Notes under the pieces: model-generated
Databases searched by the model: none
Seen by the model: the letters and a program-made list of their open reading frames with translations, nothing else
Told to the model about the DNA's origin: nothing
In this document: in pieces, positions 41,701-54,355 of the stretch
Layout: each line of letters starts with the position of its first letter
How positions within the stretch are numbered: position 1 is the stretch's first letter
Made by a program: the position numbers and the translations under genes
Assembly: GCA_026826555.1 (NCBI GenBank)
Contig: JAKSZT010054308.1
Coordinates: 3,983,930-4,047,929 of the forward strand
Source of the DNA: Tolypeutes matacus
Lineage: Eukaryota; Chordata; Mammalia; Cingulata; Chlamyphoridae
Length of the DNA: 64,000 nt
Reading direction: 5' to 3'

Positions 41701-44700
41701 TTTTGCTTGTCCTACTCACCTAGCAATGCGATTATTGTCTGTCTTCCGGACTCTGCGGATGGCTGTGATATTGGCCCGCATGAGGTAGTGCTGAGCTAAA
41801 TCTGCAAACCCAATAGTAGAGGTGTCAAGCTGGAAGCCAGAACTCAGGAGTTCTAGCCTGGTTTTATCCTCAATGTATTCTAACCATTGCATGTTCATTA
41901 TGTTCAGTCTATGACAGTATAGGGGGAAAACAATCACCCACCCTCTTCTACCTCAAACGAAGGATGGAAAATTATTTGAATCGAGTTCTACCTGAGATGC
42001 CCTTTTCTGTGATTACTACATCGGGCTTCAAGTGGATAATATCCTCACAGAGCTGCTGGATGTATTCTTCTTCCATTTGGAGGATTCGGGTGAAGTCTTC
42101 CTCTCGTGTGATCTCAATGTCAGTCTGTGTGGTGGAAGAAAGTTGCTCTGATTTAAAAACCTCTGGACTAGTGAAGGTCTCCAGAATCATCCCAACTACT
42201 ATGCTTCCTCTATCCAGCCCTGTCAAACATCTCAAAAAGTATGAGTTAGAATAACGTTAAAGCTGTACTCTCATACCTCTGTAAGCCAGTTTAGCTTTAG
42301 CTATCATCTAATTTAACTCCTTAATTTCATCATAAAGCAATTGGAACTCAAAGTCACAGCCAATTAGTATAATTTGGCCTAGAAAGGTCTCTGGCCATCC
42401 AGTTCTGTGTTACTGCTCTCCTGCAAGTGTATATGGTAATTCTGGGTCTTAACTCTTTTCACCAATTAAGTTCTTTGATTCTTGTTCCCAAATCCTTATT
42501 TAGTAAGAGTCAATTACTTTGCTTTATCCAAGAGAATGCTATAAGCCTCTTGCCCTCTGGAAATTTTTCTTCAGCACTTCAAAGCTAAATTAACTCCCAT
42601 CCAATATTCTCTCTCTTTTTTTTTAAGATTTTATTTATTTATTCATTTATCCCCGCCTTGCTGCTTGTGCTCGCTGGGTCAGCTAACCACGCCGTGCGGG
42701 CGGGCTTGCCTTCACCAGGAGGCCCCGGGAACCGAACCCGGGGCCTCCCGTATGGTAAACGGGAGCCCTACTGATTGAGCCACAGCCGCTTCCCCCAATA
42801 TTCTCTTGATGCATTAAGGAGGCGGGAACTGAAATCAAAGAGCTGGATTCAAATCCTGATTTGGCCAATATTAGCTGTGTCCCTCAGGCAAATAAACTAA
42901 CTTCTCTGAGCTTCAGATTCATCGTCTGTAAAATGGAGTCAATATCAACTATTTTAAAAGGGTTGTTTTAAGAATCAGAGATAATGTATGTAAAGGACAA
43001 TAACTGCCACAGAGTAAGCACGCAGTAAGCATACCTTTTGTTTTTCGTGTCCACATTAGCAGTCAGATTATTAGGTCGACTTTAAGGAATAAGGTCAGGA
43101 ACTTTACCTGGCTTTCCCCTTTTTTGTATTCCAGAGAAGAATCCAGTAGCACAATCCGAGGGTTCGTGATATAACGCCGCATTCGTGGATGGGTCACATC
43201 CTTGTTAATCATGACTCCACGTAAGACACAAGAGTCTTCAATGATGCCCCCAGGTATCTAAGCAAAAGAAAATTCACTTTAATCTACAACAAGCAGAGAC
43301 AATTTCTCATCCCATTCCCCCATGTTCATCTTTCCCAAATGGCCACTATTCCAGTTTCTTTCTTTTTTTTTTAATTTACCAGGAGGTCCCGGGGATCGAA
43401 CCCAGGTCCCTCCAAATGGGAGACGGACGCCCAACCAGTTGAGCCACATCCGCCTCCCTCCAGTTTCTTTTTTTTTTTCTCTTTTTTTTTATTATGGGTA
43501 AAAATCAAAATTCTCACAATACATACAAACATTTGCAAAATGATATATAAATATATATGCATATATGTGTATTTGCTTACAAAAATGTTGTTTATATATA
43601 TATATACACACATATATTTTAAGAGGTGCTTAGATTACCCAAAATATTACACGGAACCCACTGGGATTCCCCCTCCAGTTTCTTTTAAGTACTTTTCTTC
43701 CACGAAGCTCAAAAACACAAATAGGATTGCAATCACATTTTTTTCCTTCCTCTAGGAAACACACTATTATTTAGACCATGAAACTCAATTTGAAGGTCAG
43801 CTGAGACCCACAGAAATTCAGAAATGTAACAAAGGTTTAAAAGGGCCCAGGTCTCTTCTAATTCCTTAAAGATATTCCCACAGAATTTTAGGCTTGGGGC
43901 TCCAGCTACTGGCCATAAGCTATTACTGCTATTTTTTGATCTCTGACAAAGAGATTTGTAAAGATGGAGAAAGCTTTCTGGGGCTTATAAAAGACCTTTC
44001 CCCTAATATTTAGTTATCTAAGTTCCAAAGGTTAATATCATACTACAGAGTCCTTGTTAAGTTTATAGCTTAACCAATTAAGACTGATATGTATGCAAAT
44101 ACATAAATATGGAGATACAAATAACCCTTTCCTTAAACCCTTGTAAACCACCACAGGGACATCTATGAAGGTAACAAATTATTTCAGGAATTCCTCCTTG
44201 GTACCCTCTTTAGGTTTTTGTTTTCCAGGCACCAAGTATGGCTCTTGTTCCTAGTTCTAACTAAAGATATTTTGCTCTGATTTAAAGCTATTTTCTCTAA
44301 GTACGATGATTTATGCTAGGAAGTATTTTGTCCCTAAAGTATACATTGCAAGTGTTTACCTTTTCCACCTTGGCATATTTCTTGATATCAATCTCCTTTC
44401 GACCATTCTCCTCAAACTGTACAGTCTTGACAGCATCCAGGGCAATGTTGCATGCCAGAGAGGACCACCGACTGATTGCTTTGGTAGTAATGGAGCTGTT
44501 GATGATGTTTAGCATCATATCACGATTATTGATGTCAACAGGGGTACTAGACAAGAGAACGGATAACATGCTTAGCAGACATCATAGATATTTAAAGAAG
44601 TCCCTCACATCTCAGTTACTGTAATAATGGACCAAGAGATAGAATTAGGGGAATCTTTTCCTTTGTTGGAAACTAAAAGGGACCTCAAGAGGTAACCTTG

Positions 44701-47700
44701 TCCATTCCTCTGCCTTTCAGCAAGATTACAACTAACCCGTCCCTGGCAGGTGTCTCAAAGCCCTCACTAATTTGTTCCCATGTCTGACAGCTCTCTACAC
44801 TTACAGAGCTTACACTAAAATAACTCATTTGTTACCTTCTTCTTCCAACCACACTCTTTACTTATTTTTTAATTAGAAAAGCTGCAGTTATAGAAAAATT
44901 CTCATATACCCCCCACTCCCAAACAGTTTCCCATATTATTAAAACTTTGCATTAGTGGAACATCTTTGTTATAACTGATGAAATAATATAACTGTTAATT
45001 ATATCATTAACTACAATCCATAGTTTACATTAGGATTCACTGTTATACAGGGTGTTTTTTTTTTTTTTTTTTTTAACTTTAATAACATTTATATAACCTA
45101 AAATTTCCTCTTTTAACCACATTCAAATATACAATGCAGTGATAGTGATTATATTCACAATGTTGTGCTACCATCACCACCATCCATTACCAATACTTTT
45201 CCATACACCAAAGAGAAACTCTGTACCAATTAAGCATTTATTCCCCATTCCCTACCCACCCTCTTTTTAAACTTTTTTAGACTTGGGTCAAGGCACATTT
45301 TGTCTATGAAACCTTATCCCCTAAACTAGCCAATTCTGAGAGTTATTGATAATCATCAATCTGTACTATCCACTTTGAACATCAATTCCATTCTATCTAG
45401 CTGCATAATAGTGCCACTTAATGTTTATTGTTATGTTGGTTTAGACTTGGTAAGATTATATATTTCTGCACGGCGATACTATTTAGAATCATATTTCACC
45501 CAAAATGAACTGAAAACCGTCTTTCACCCAAAATGAAGTTGGATGAAAAAATGAACCTTAAGATCTAGTCCAAATTTTCACCTACTGCTAAAATCCCTTC
45601 TATAATAATATAGGGTATATAACATGCAATCAATAATTGCTTGTTAAATTACAGATTTTAGGGAAGAGGCAAGAGCGTGAAAATTATTATCTAAGATAAA
45701 TGAAGTAGGCAGTTATTGCTTGATGAAAAAAAAAAAAACAACTTCCTAATGACTCAGCTCCATACAGTCAATAAAGCCTCTCAGCAACTCTACTCTTGCA
45801 GAGCCTATTTCATAAAAATCATTTACATACAATACTTTATACCGTAAGAATGCTAGATAGCTGTATTACTGCATACTTTCTTTCTTACAGCAGGCAGCAC
45901 AACACAAAACTCACCAAATTACTAAATACTTAAGTACCCAATAACCCAATCTTATAAAAAAGTAGAATACAGGTTTTATTTTCTAAGACAAAAAAAAAAA
46001 AAAATTTTTTTATCAAAAACACTCCTTTTACAGATAATATACAACTTTACTTATATGAAATAAATAGAATATACAAATTCAGAATCAGAAAGATTACAAG
46101 TTTCTTGGGAGAGTAGGTGGGTGGGAATTGGGAATCAATGCTTAAGGGGTGCAGAGTTTCCATTTGGGGTGATGAAAAAGTTTTGGTAATGGATGATGGT
46201 GATGGTAACACAACACTGAATGTAATACTACTGAACTATATGTATGAAGATGGTTAAAGCAGAAAATTATATGTTGTATAAATGTTACCACAATAAAAAC
46301 AAAATTAAACAAAAAACCACTCCTTTTTCCAAGTCCACATTATGACCTAATTTTACTAACATTCTGTAAAGCCAGAAGTCATGCACATCTCTAGTTCCTT
46401 CATTGCCCTATCAGCATTCAGCAAATATGGACTAACAGCAAGTTCTTCCATTATTAGGTAAGATTCAAAATGCAGCATTTGCAGTCCCAGTCATTTTGAT
46501 TTTATAATGGAAAACTGCCAGCTACCATCTTGCACAGCACTTTATCAGAGTTCTGAATTCGCTATAATCAGGCATGATGGCAGGGCATTTTAACATGAAA
46601 TCTTAAATAATCAGTTATCTAATTCCTTAATTGCCACATTAGAATCTAAAATTTTAAAAAGTGGGCATATTTTACGTACTACACATTTCCCATAGCAGTC
46701 CCCAGCATAGAAACTTGAGGATAGCATGTAAAACCAAAATATTTTGAAGAACTGATCCTAGCTCCTTTTTTATAGTCTTTGCCAGTTTTATATCCCTTGA
46801 TATTTTCTAAAACTTTTATCTCCCTGATCTTCCTTTTCATTTTGCTCTCCTCTTTGTTTCTTCTTCTCACAAACTGACAGGAAGATATACACCACTAAAG
46901 TGTGTGATGTGCCTAGGCTTCTTTTATCACATAGACTAGGTCATCCTTCTGGGCCTCCCGTATTTGACACTGTTTCTGGCCCTCCTAATACCTGATTTTC
47001 TTAAGGGTGCTGATCATGTCATCCAGTGCTTTGCGGTAAGCACTGATCACTACCGTTGGATGCATCTGCTGCTCTAAGAAGTGCTCGGCCACAGACAGCA
47101 TCTCCCCAGCTGAAAAAGGATACAAACACAATGGTGACATTTTTAAAAGTGCCTGTATATCAAAGCAACTCCATTATGCTTCTAAAAAACACCACATCCT
47201 TTTACAAAACACACTGTTGCAAAAGATGTCATTTGGTCACTGTTTTCAAAATTTTACACTATGTACAAGCCAATTTATAATAAACACTCTTCTATGGCTT
47301 ATTTTAAATGAATTAACAATGCAAGGGTTTCATTATTCACTTGACCTTTCTAACTAAATAATTGCTACTAGATAGGGAAAAAAAGAAAAATTTCCTAAGA
47401 CTCTAAAATACTAAGAGAAATACATGAAGATAAAACAGACTTATTTATTATTATTTTAACACCTAAGGATGCAGCCAAATTGCTGGTACTTAAAAAAAAA
47501 AAAAGATAAAAAAACACAAAACCTGGTAGAATATCCACAAAAATTTACTCTCTGGATGAGGGATTATTGGTAAAAATGCCCCCTTCTTTGAAAACTTGTC
47601 TTTACTTTCTACTTAATACATAAATATATACACACAAACACAAAACAGTCTGCATATACTCAAAAAAAAAAAAAAAAAAAAAATTTTTTTTTTTTTTAAG

Positions 47701-50700
47701 TTTAAAAAAAGAAACATTCTTTGCACAAATTGCTTATACTACCAGCCCACTGACACTAATTTTAAATCTAAACAAATGGGGTAACGGATGTGGCTCCTGT
47801 CTACGATATAGGAGGTCCAGGGTTCAATTCCCAGGGCCTCCTGGTGAAAGGTGTGCTGGCCCGCACAGAGAGCTGGTGCAGCAAGATGATGCAACAAAAA
47901 GAGACACAGAGGAGAGACAATAAGAGACACAGGAGACCAGGGAGCTGAGATGGTGCAAGAGACTGAATGTCTCTCTCCCATTCCGGAAGGTCCCAGGATC
48001 AGTACCGGGTGCCACCTAAAGAGAAGATAAGCAGACACAGAAGAACACACAGAGAGCAGACAGCAAGCACAAAACAATGGGGGGGGGGGAATAAATAAAT
48101 ATAAAACAAACAAAAAAACTACAAACATGCCAAAGTTCACATGTATACTCTTTAGCATGTGCTCAAATGTTTGAATTCAATACTTTATTCTGATTCCCTA
48201 ATAATCACCATGTATATTAAAGTAGGTCAATAAATACTTTTAAGGAATACTTGAGTAAGGTTAAGTTAGAAAAGGATATGTTCTGTTAAGGAGGTCAAAC
48301 AGTAATTTAAAGAAAGGTGTCTTTAGAGAAGCTAAGGCTAAGTTTGTTTTTTTTTTTTAAAGCTGCCTACATCTAAAATGCCTAGACTCATGCATACTTA
48401 CCTAATATCTACAGGAGATTCAGCTATCTAACATTATCAGTTAGAGATTTGATTAATTGTAACGACTCTCAACCAAATTTCCAGCCATCTCAACATTCTC
48501 AAATGTACACAAAGACATTCTGAAAACAATTTAAAATGCCACGTTTAAAAAATCTTTTAAGTAATAATTTTGTTGTAAGGACTCTATTTTCAGGCATGCA
48601 GACCAACATGTTAATTGGCCCACCTTAATTTATTGTTTTTTTTTTTTTTTTTACCGGGAGGTACCGGGGATCAAACCCCAGTCTCTCCATATGGTAGACG
48701 GACGCCGAACCTCTTGACTACATCCGTTTCCCATTGGCCCACCTTAATTTAAAGAGTTCTTTTCTCATTCCCTAAGGATGTGTTGGTGCAATTAGATTTT
48801 CAAAAATGAATGCTTCTATTATAAAAATTTTACCATCAACTTGAATTTTTTTTTTTTTATCCACTGCTAAGTCGTAAACTTGAAATTTATACAACAAATA
48901 ATTAACTTTTAAATAAAAGCAATACGCTAAGTTTTCAGAAGAAAGTGATGATCCTATAGGAAAGGGGAAAGATTAGTCGTTAAAGCTAGAAACTCATATC
49001 TTATTCAACCAGATTTGCATAGCTCATTCTGTATTATGATGACTATTTTATATGAAAATCCTTATGGATTGAACTGTGTCCAAGAGAAAGATTTGTTGAA
49101 GTTCTAATCCCCTGTACCTCAGGATGTGACCTCATTTGGAAACCAGGTCACCCAGATGGAATTAGGCAAGTTAAAATGAGGTCATACTGGAGTAGGTTGG
49201 ACCCTAATTCATTATGACTTAATATTGAATAAAAAAAGGAAATTTGGACACAGACAGACATAGGGGACAATGTGACATGACTTAGGTAGAAAGTGCTATG
49301 GATTGACAGCAAGCCACTGCCAGAAGGCAGGAGACAGGCAAGGAACAGATTCTTCCTACAGACTTCAAAACATGTCCCTGCCAACACCTTGATTTCAAAC
49401 TTCTAGCACCCAGAATTATCAGACAATAAATTTCTGTTGTTTTAAGTACCCAGTTTGTGGTACTTCATTATGATATACCTAGGAAACTAAGACAGGGAGA
49501 ATACATAGAGAATTAGCAACAAGTTGTTTGGGAAAAAAAAAAAAAAATTTTTTTTTTTGGAAGTAGTAAGGTTGGGATTGTGGGAAGGTTGGCGCTCAAC
49601 CACTGAGCTACACCCGCTCCCTATTTGTAATTAGTGGACTGGTAACCGAATTTCCTTCTTGAAATATGACACATTTATTTCTAGCAAAAATCTCCACACT
49701 TCAATCTTATTTTCCTTATTAAACTCTTACACTCCTCCTACCAAGAATAATTACAGATGTGGTCCCGTCTCCAACCTCTTCATCCTGGGTCCGGCTAATT
49801 TCAATCATGGATTTGGCCGCTGGATGCTGGACTTGAATCTGAAAATAAAGTAGACTGCTACTGAATCAACACAATTCAACGACCTTTTAATCCATTCTGC
49901 TTGGCCCTAACTTTTGTGCTTCTTGTGCCATATTTTACTCCCTTTATTTCTTTACCTCACCTTGAAGGATTAAAAAGAATAAATCCACCTTCCCAAGTCT
50001 CTTTCTTTTTGGGAAAAACGCATATGCCAACTCAACTATTAAAGTTCCCTGAGGACAGAATAGTATCTTTTATAGTTTACTTACTAGAAGCACCACCGAC
50101 ATACATCTTTATAGGTCTTATATATTTATAAAACTGTTAGAAAAGAAAATGAAAAGTCACACCTCGCGAAGAATGGCATTGCCATCATTGGTCATCACAA
50201 TGCCTCCCATTGGGTCCAAAAGCATCTATGATAGAAGCAAAGGTTATATCTGAGTGTCCCAGAAAAAAAGAGAGATTTTGTAGTCTGTGAGCTTCAATAA
50301 GATAAGCCTACCTTCATCATTGACTTAGGTCCCAAACATGTTCGGATGATATCTGCAATAGTCTAATGGAGAGGAAAAGAAAAAACAAAAAAGAAAAAAA
50401 CAGAAAAATAAGCACAAACCAGAGGCCAGTGTGAGTGGTAGGGGAAGGGGACACAAGCAACATGCATAATAAAGTAGGGTTGGCAACCATGATAGATATA
50501 GCATGCCATGTGGCTAGCTAGCTCTTGTCCCAATCCCACCCCCCCTCCCTTGGAATTGCTTTCTGAGTAGATGTAGAAAGAAATGACTTTACAAGAGGAA
50601 CAGGAAAAGACCCCCTAGATATCTCAGCATTTTTCCATGACAGTGACTTCCACACCACCCTAAATCAGGTCTAGGGCCACTTCATTCTTCCATTCAAAAG

Positions 50701-53108
50701 ACATTTACTGAATACTTATCCAGGACCTACAGTGGGCCCTAGGATAAAAAAAGGAATTAATACATAATCCTTCCTTCCCCTGAAATAACTCAGTCTAATA
50801 TGGGAGAGAGATACAAATAGAACATTTTAAAACAATATACAGCAATAGAATTATGCAAAGGTTAATATGAGAAGACTATTAGGGCTAACTTGGGGGTGGG
50901 GGGTGGGTGTGGATCTTCCCCTCCTCATCTCACCAGGGAACTGTCCTGAAAGAAGATAAATCAACTTTTCCTCTAATTGTACACTCTAAAGTCCAGATGC
51001 ATAGGAAAGTTATCACTATGAAGAAATACAAGCGAAGGCGGCTGGAGACAATCTACTTCACTCCAAACACTTAAAAGATATTCTACCTTGGCAGCATTGA
51101 TGTTTCCAGACTGAACTTTTCTTCCAGATTCACGCTTTGTGTTCTGGCCTAAAAAAAAAAAAAAGAAAAACAAAAGGTAACAGCCTAGGACTGCCCCATG
51201 CACATAAGCTATTTATTCCCCAACCTTTGAAAATAAAAATAAACAGACAAAAATGGCATCTGTATTGTTCTAAAAAAAACAAATAAGTAAAATAAACAGA
51301 CAAGTTTCACGGGTATACACATAGGCCAAAACTTATCAAACAATGTGCAGCTTCTTGTATGTCAATTATATCTCAGAAAGCTGTTACCTCTTTATTTACT
51401 TTGATATCTGGTACACTAAGAAATAACCCCATAACACTTCAACTGGAATTTTGGTCATCACCTTCCCTCTAACCAAATATTCATATATTTAATGCAGGGA
51501 CTACGGTTATCCCTTCCACATCATGGTTTCAATATATCATGAATCGGCATAAGAAATTAAATGAGATTTTTTGGGGAGTTTTGTGGAAGCTGCTGACTAC
51601 ATGCCAGCAGACGACATAAAGTTTAGAAACTCAGAAATGCATAAAATATATGTATAGTATTGTATGATATTTCCTATGATCAAATATGTAATCCAAATTT
51701 TACAATAAGGTACCATAAACCCCATAAAAGAAAAAGAAAAAATTCAGACTTCTCTGGTATGAAAGGAGGACCGAAAAATTTTATGTGAATTTTCCAGATT
51801 GCAGGCATGACCCGCCCCTCACCCCCACCATGTGTAAGGGATAATGTATTATAGACCTGAAAAGGACTTCACAGATTCACCCCAGGACTCTCAGTGGAGA
51901 TTTAAAAGCCTGTGATTATGGCCAGCATAATGCCATTTTCCTCCCCTCTCCAAATTACATATCCCCCCACAATTTAAATCTTTTAATCCAGTCCAATCAA
52001 CCTAAACACCTACCAGCCCTCAGTGTTTGCATTCCTATCTCAGGCAGTGGTAACTAAAAACGTGCACGGACCTACAACCCATCTGAAAATGACTTTTTAC
52101 AGGGTTAAATAAAATTTTTTGAAAATTTTTCCTGCTAAGTTGTTTTCTAGGTTTAGAGAAAATGAATAAAAACTCTGAACAGCATTCTGTATACAGATGA
52201 TAGTGGGAAGGAAAATAGTTAGTCAGGTATCTAACAGAAGTTACACACAGAATAGAAACATACCAAAAGAAAACAATGAAGGTAGTGCTCAAATCAGAAA
52301 GAAATTAAGGATATTCCCAAAGGGTAAAGAGAACCAGTCTAATACAGAAACTTGGGAAAACTTAGTTGGTTAGTTGGAATGATTACATCTTAAGAAAAAC
52401 CAGCGAGGTAAGAGGGGTTACTGAGTGAAAATTCAAGAGACTGTCACTGAGAACAAATCAACGGAAAGTGTCCAAGGATACCACTCACTATTTGCAAGAT
52501 CCTCTTATGAGCAGTTTACCTACTTTTTAATCTTCACAATTCTACGAGGAAAATACAGATGGCAACAGTTTGCCCGAGGATACACCGCTACTAAGGGATG
52601 GGCCAAGGACATAAAGCTAGGCCTAATTTAAAAACCGGTATTCTGGGAGTTGATGTGGCTCAGTGGTTGAGTGCTGGCCTCCCACATATGAGGTCCTAGG
52701 TTCAATCCCCAGGCCCGGCACCTCAAAAAAAAAAAAAAACCAAACAACCCGGTATTCATTCAGCTACACCATGCTGAAGATCCTGCAAGGGGATTACGGA
52801 AGGGTGCAGGCGCCGGGAGTGAGGAAGGGGACACGGAACGGCAAGGAGCTTCCCGGTGTGAAGAGAAGACATGAGGCTCGGCGAGGGGAAGCGTCCTTTG
52901 GCGTTTAAGACGGGGGAATGGATTAAGGAAAGAGAAGAAAGCGGAATTCTTAAAGGAGCACGATGACTGGGAGGCTCAGTGGGCCGGTCAGGGCGGGACC
53001 CGGCTAGGGCAACACTGAAAAGCGTGGAGGGATGGGAGCGAAAACAGGACCCTTCCCCGGCTTTCCCCAGAACTCACTGAGCACGAGTACCGGACGATGG
53101 CCCATCAT
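38748..53108 (-). CDS. CCT3: CCT3, chaperonin TRiC/CCT gamma subunit
   Basis: CCT3 is one of eight paralogous subunits of the cytosolic double-ring chaperonin that folds actin, tubulin and other proteins with ATP. Coding exons on the minus strand: 53108-53078, 51148-51087, 50362-50312, 50225-50163, 49838-49742, 47109-46992, 44546-44360, 43257-43108, 42124-41992, 41801-41720, 40519-40339, 39863-39618, 39361-39230, 38852-38748. All boundaries are GT/AG and in phase; the 1638 nt encode 545 aa, the human length. The group II chaperonin nucleotide motif GDGTTS is at residues 92-97 and GGGASE at 410-415. The protein starts [11 protein letters not shown]; both ATGs are adjacent and the first is taken. 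One unusual residue is VGMGAG where human has VGTGAG (exon 11). Introns hold SINEs, L1 ends, a MaLR LTR and a truncated retroposon, none touching an exon. Confidence 0.97.
41436..41540 (-). repeat. Short DAS-type SINE with GGACGCCCAACCAG head (minus)
   Basis: Only the tRNA-like head plus poly(T). The TSD CTAGAGGATTTCTT is at 41422-41435 and 41541-41554. Lies in CCT3 intron 10, some 180 bp from exon 10. Confidence 0.93.
42613..42794 (-). repeat. Short DAS-type SINE (minus)
   Basis: Standard short subfamily. The TSD CCAATATTCTCT is at 42601-42612 and 42795-42806. Confidence 0.94.
42835..43040 (+). repeat. MIR (plus)
   Basis: gctggattcaaatcctgatttgg, ctctgagcttcagattcatc, tgtaaaatggagtcaatatc and acagagtaagcacgcagtaagc are the MIR in order. 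Confidence 0.88.
43362..43458 (-). repeat. Short DAS-type SINE (minus)
   Basis: tRNA-like head with poly(T). The TSD TCCAGTTTCTTT is at 43350-43361 and 43459-43470. Confidence 0.92.
43471..43673 (-). mobile_element. 5'-truncated copy of the 1.95-kb retroposon (minus)
   Basis: About 200 bp of the 3' end of the element seen at 4518-6466, nearly identical, with its poly(A) as a T run at the left. It inserted at the right-hand TSD of the neighbouring SINE, giving a third TCCAGTTTCTTT copy at 43674-43685. Confidence 0.9.
44855..45420 (-). mobile_element. L1 3' region (minus)
   Basis: Antisense L1 3' UTR: catattattaaaactttgcattag, aaccacattcaaatatacaatgc, gttgtgctaccatcaccaccatcc and agagaaactctgtaccaattaagc. 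Confidence 0.8.
46032..46313 (+). mobile_element. 5'-truncated L1 3' end (plus)
   Basis: Starts within tatgaaataaatagaat, continues with gatgaaaaagttttggtaatgg and ends gttaccacaataaaaac. Flanked by about 12 bp, AACACTCCTTTT near 46018 and ACCACTCCTTTT near 46315, one base different. Confidence 0.85.
47778..48115 (+). repeat. Diverged dimeric DAS-type SINE
   Basis: The first head is shortened (gtggctcctgtctacgatatagg). The linker has agcaagatgatgcaacaaaaag and the second head starts near 47945 (gagctgagatggtgcaagag). (taaa)n end. Confidence 0.85.
48633..48732 (-). repeat. Short DAS-type SINE (minus), 19-bp TSD
   Basis: Head only, with poly(T). The duplication ATTGGCCCACCTTAATTTA is perfect at 48614-48632 and 48733-48751. 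Confidence 0.94.
49058..49494 (+). mobile_element. MLT1-like MaLR solo LTR (old ERVL-related)
   Basis: Non-coding LTR text: atggattgaactgtgtcc, gaagttctaatcccctgtacc, ggaaaccaggtcacc, cagacaataaatttctgttg and taggaaactaagaca. It lies in a CCT3 intron and has no internal viral sequence. Confidence 0.75.
49548..49621 (-). repeat. Monomeric SINE of the GTGGTTGAGC type (minus, truncated)
   Basis: Reversed head ggcgctcaaccactgagctacacccgctccc with a T-rich left end. The middle, including much of box B, is missing. Confidence 0.75.
50390..51080. other. CCT3 intron 2 stretch without recognised features
   Basis: Between exons 2 and 3. A part near 50690-50830 (catttactgaatacttatccagg) has old-repeat character; nothing else was recognised. 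Confidence 0.5.
51240..52640. other. CCT3 intron 1 stretch without recognised features
   Basis: About 1.4 kb with no repeat of clear type and no gene-like frame. Confidence 0.5.
52644..52748 (+). repeat. Monomeric SINE of the GTGGTTGAGTGCTGG type
   Basis: Head tgatgtggctcagtggttgagtgctgg, box B ggttcaatcccc, poly(A). A short TSD CCGGTATTC is at 52635-52643 and 52749-52757. Confidence 0.87.
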
Positions 53109-53560
53109 GGCGGCGTGACACAAAGCCGGGTATCCACAGTGGGCAAGCGGCAGAACCTTCTGGAGAGACCCAAGCAGAAGCCCAGGAAAACGCTCGCTTC
53201 TCAGGGCTTACAGCTAAACCCGCTACCCTCCGGGCCGCCGCCAATCACTGCACCTAGCTCATTGACCGACATAGAAAACAGGCCAATTGACAGCCGGAGC
53301 CCCGCCCCTACGCAAGAACGGCCGGTCAAGCTAGCTAGAGAGAGCGCGGTGGTGGAACTGGGAGGGACATACGCTTGCGCATTAGGGTGGCCGCGCCTGA
53401 CCACGTGCAGGGCGAACTTCAGCGCAAGCGCCAAGGCTCGGGGCAGTTGGCCGACAGCCCGTTGCGCATGCGCATCAGCTTCAGGGGTGGGTGCTGGGGT
53501 TGAGGCTTCCGATTAACGCCGCAGGTGAGGTCTTAAAACTGTGTCTTGTCCCTCGTTGCT
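53109..53560. promoter_or_regulatory. Bidirectional promoter of CCT3 (minus) and TSACC (plus)
   Basis: This CpG-rich, TATA-less stretch separates two head-to-head genes. Two CCAAT boxes occur at 53241-53245 and 53283-53287. A perfect NRF1 palindrome, TGCGCATGCGCA, is at 53463-53474. A plausible TSACC first noncoding exon ends at 53524 with the strong donor CAG/GTGAGG. A ubiquitous chaperonin gene and a testis-biased gene share this region, so separate elements probably set the TSACC pattern. Confidence 0.75.
53463..53474. promoter_or_regulatory. NRF1 palindrome
   Basis: TGCGCATGCGCA is an exact match to the NRF1 consensus YGCGCAYGCGCR. It lies about 50 nt before the proposed TSACC first-exon donor and 355 nt upstream of the CCT3 ATG. 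Confidence 0.75.
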
Positions 53561-53658
53561 CTCGGATCTTGAAGGTCAAGGAAGGCTTCCACAATAGAGG
53601 GGCGGAATTTCAGCCGGCCGTGTAAGAAAGAGCTGGCTGATTTGATGCGGAGTGAGAC

Positions 53659-53726
53659 GGGAGTTGTAGTCCTAGTGGGCTGGGCGGGAATGCTTCTTTC
53701 TCCCGGGCACGCTGGGAGTTGTGGTT
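53659..53726. promoter_or_regulatory. Pair of ZNF143-like sites
   Basis: GGGAGTTGTAGT (53659-53670) and GCACGCTGGGAGTTGTGGTT (53707-53726) are both close to the reverse of the ZNF143/Staf promoter motif ACTACAATTCCCAGCATGC. The second copy matches the extended motif with few changes. They lie in the TSACC first intron, just past the CpG-rich region. Confidence 0.55.
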
Positions 53727-54355
53727 CATTGCTTCCGGACTCATTACTGTCGCGAACCTTTTCCTTTTGCAGAAACTGTGAGCGGTATCGGAGGAGGATG
53801 GCTGACGTTTTGCTTGAGTTCGTCTAAAACATTTCCATCTACTGTAGTGCTTTGAGGGTTTCAAACATGGGGAACGTGGCAGACTTCCACCGCCCACCCC
53901 CCAGTCACTCAACTGCTGATCCGTTAGAGATGCTGAAGTTTTGAAATTACTATACAGGACAGGAAAAGGACTGATACTGCAGAAATTAAATATGAAAAGT
54001 ACACCTGTTAAACCAGGGAGTAATTGGGGCTGTTTCCTGTAGGATTTTGTCGCCCGTTCTTAGGGAACTCTGAAGGTTAAATCACTATTTTGTCCAGAAG
54101 GAAGGAAGCAATAAGAATAGAAACATCTGTTTTCCAAACTAGTGAAGGGACTGTGAGAGAATGGTAGATTATTAAGTAACTTATATTTGTCTATGAAATA
54201 GAGTACACTCTTTCACACTTTTTCCTCCCCAAATTGGAACAGCTTGAAACTTGTTAAAGACAGTTTCTGAAGTTGTCAGTAGTAAAAATAACAGGGTGAG
54301 TGGTTGATCATGCAATGCTGATTCTTTCCCAGGTACCACACCTGTTGGTGTTCAG

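Noticed and set aside
49058..49494. Possible retroviral gene
   Set aside because: Only LTR-type sequence is present, with no internal coding region.
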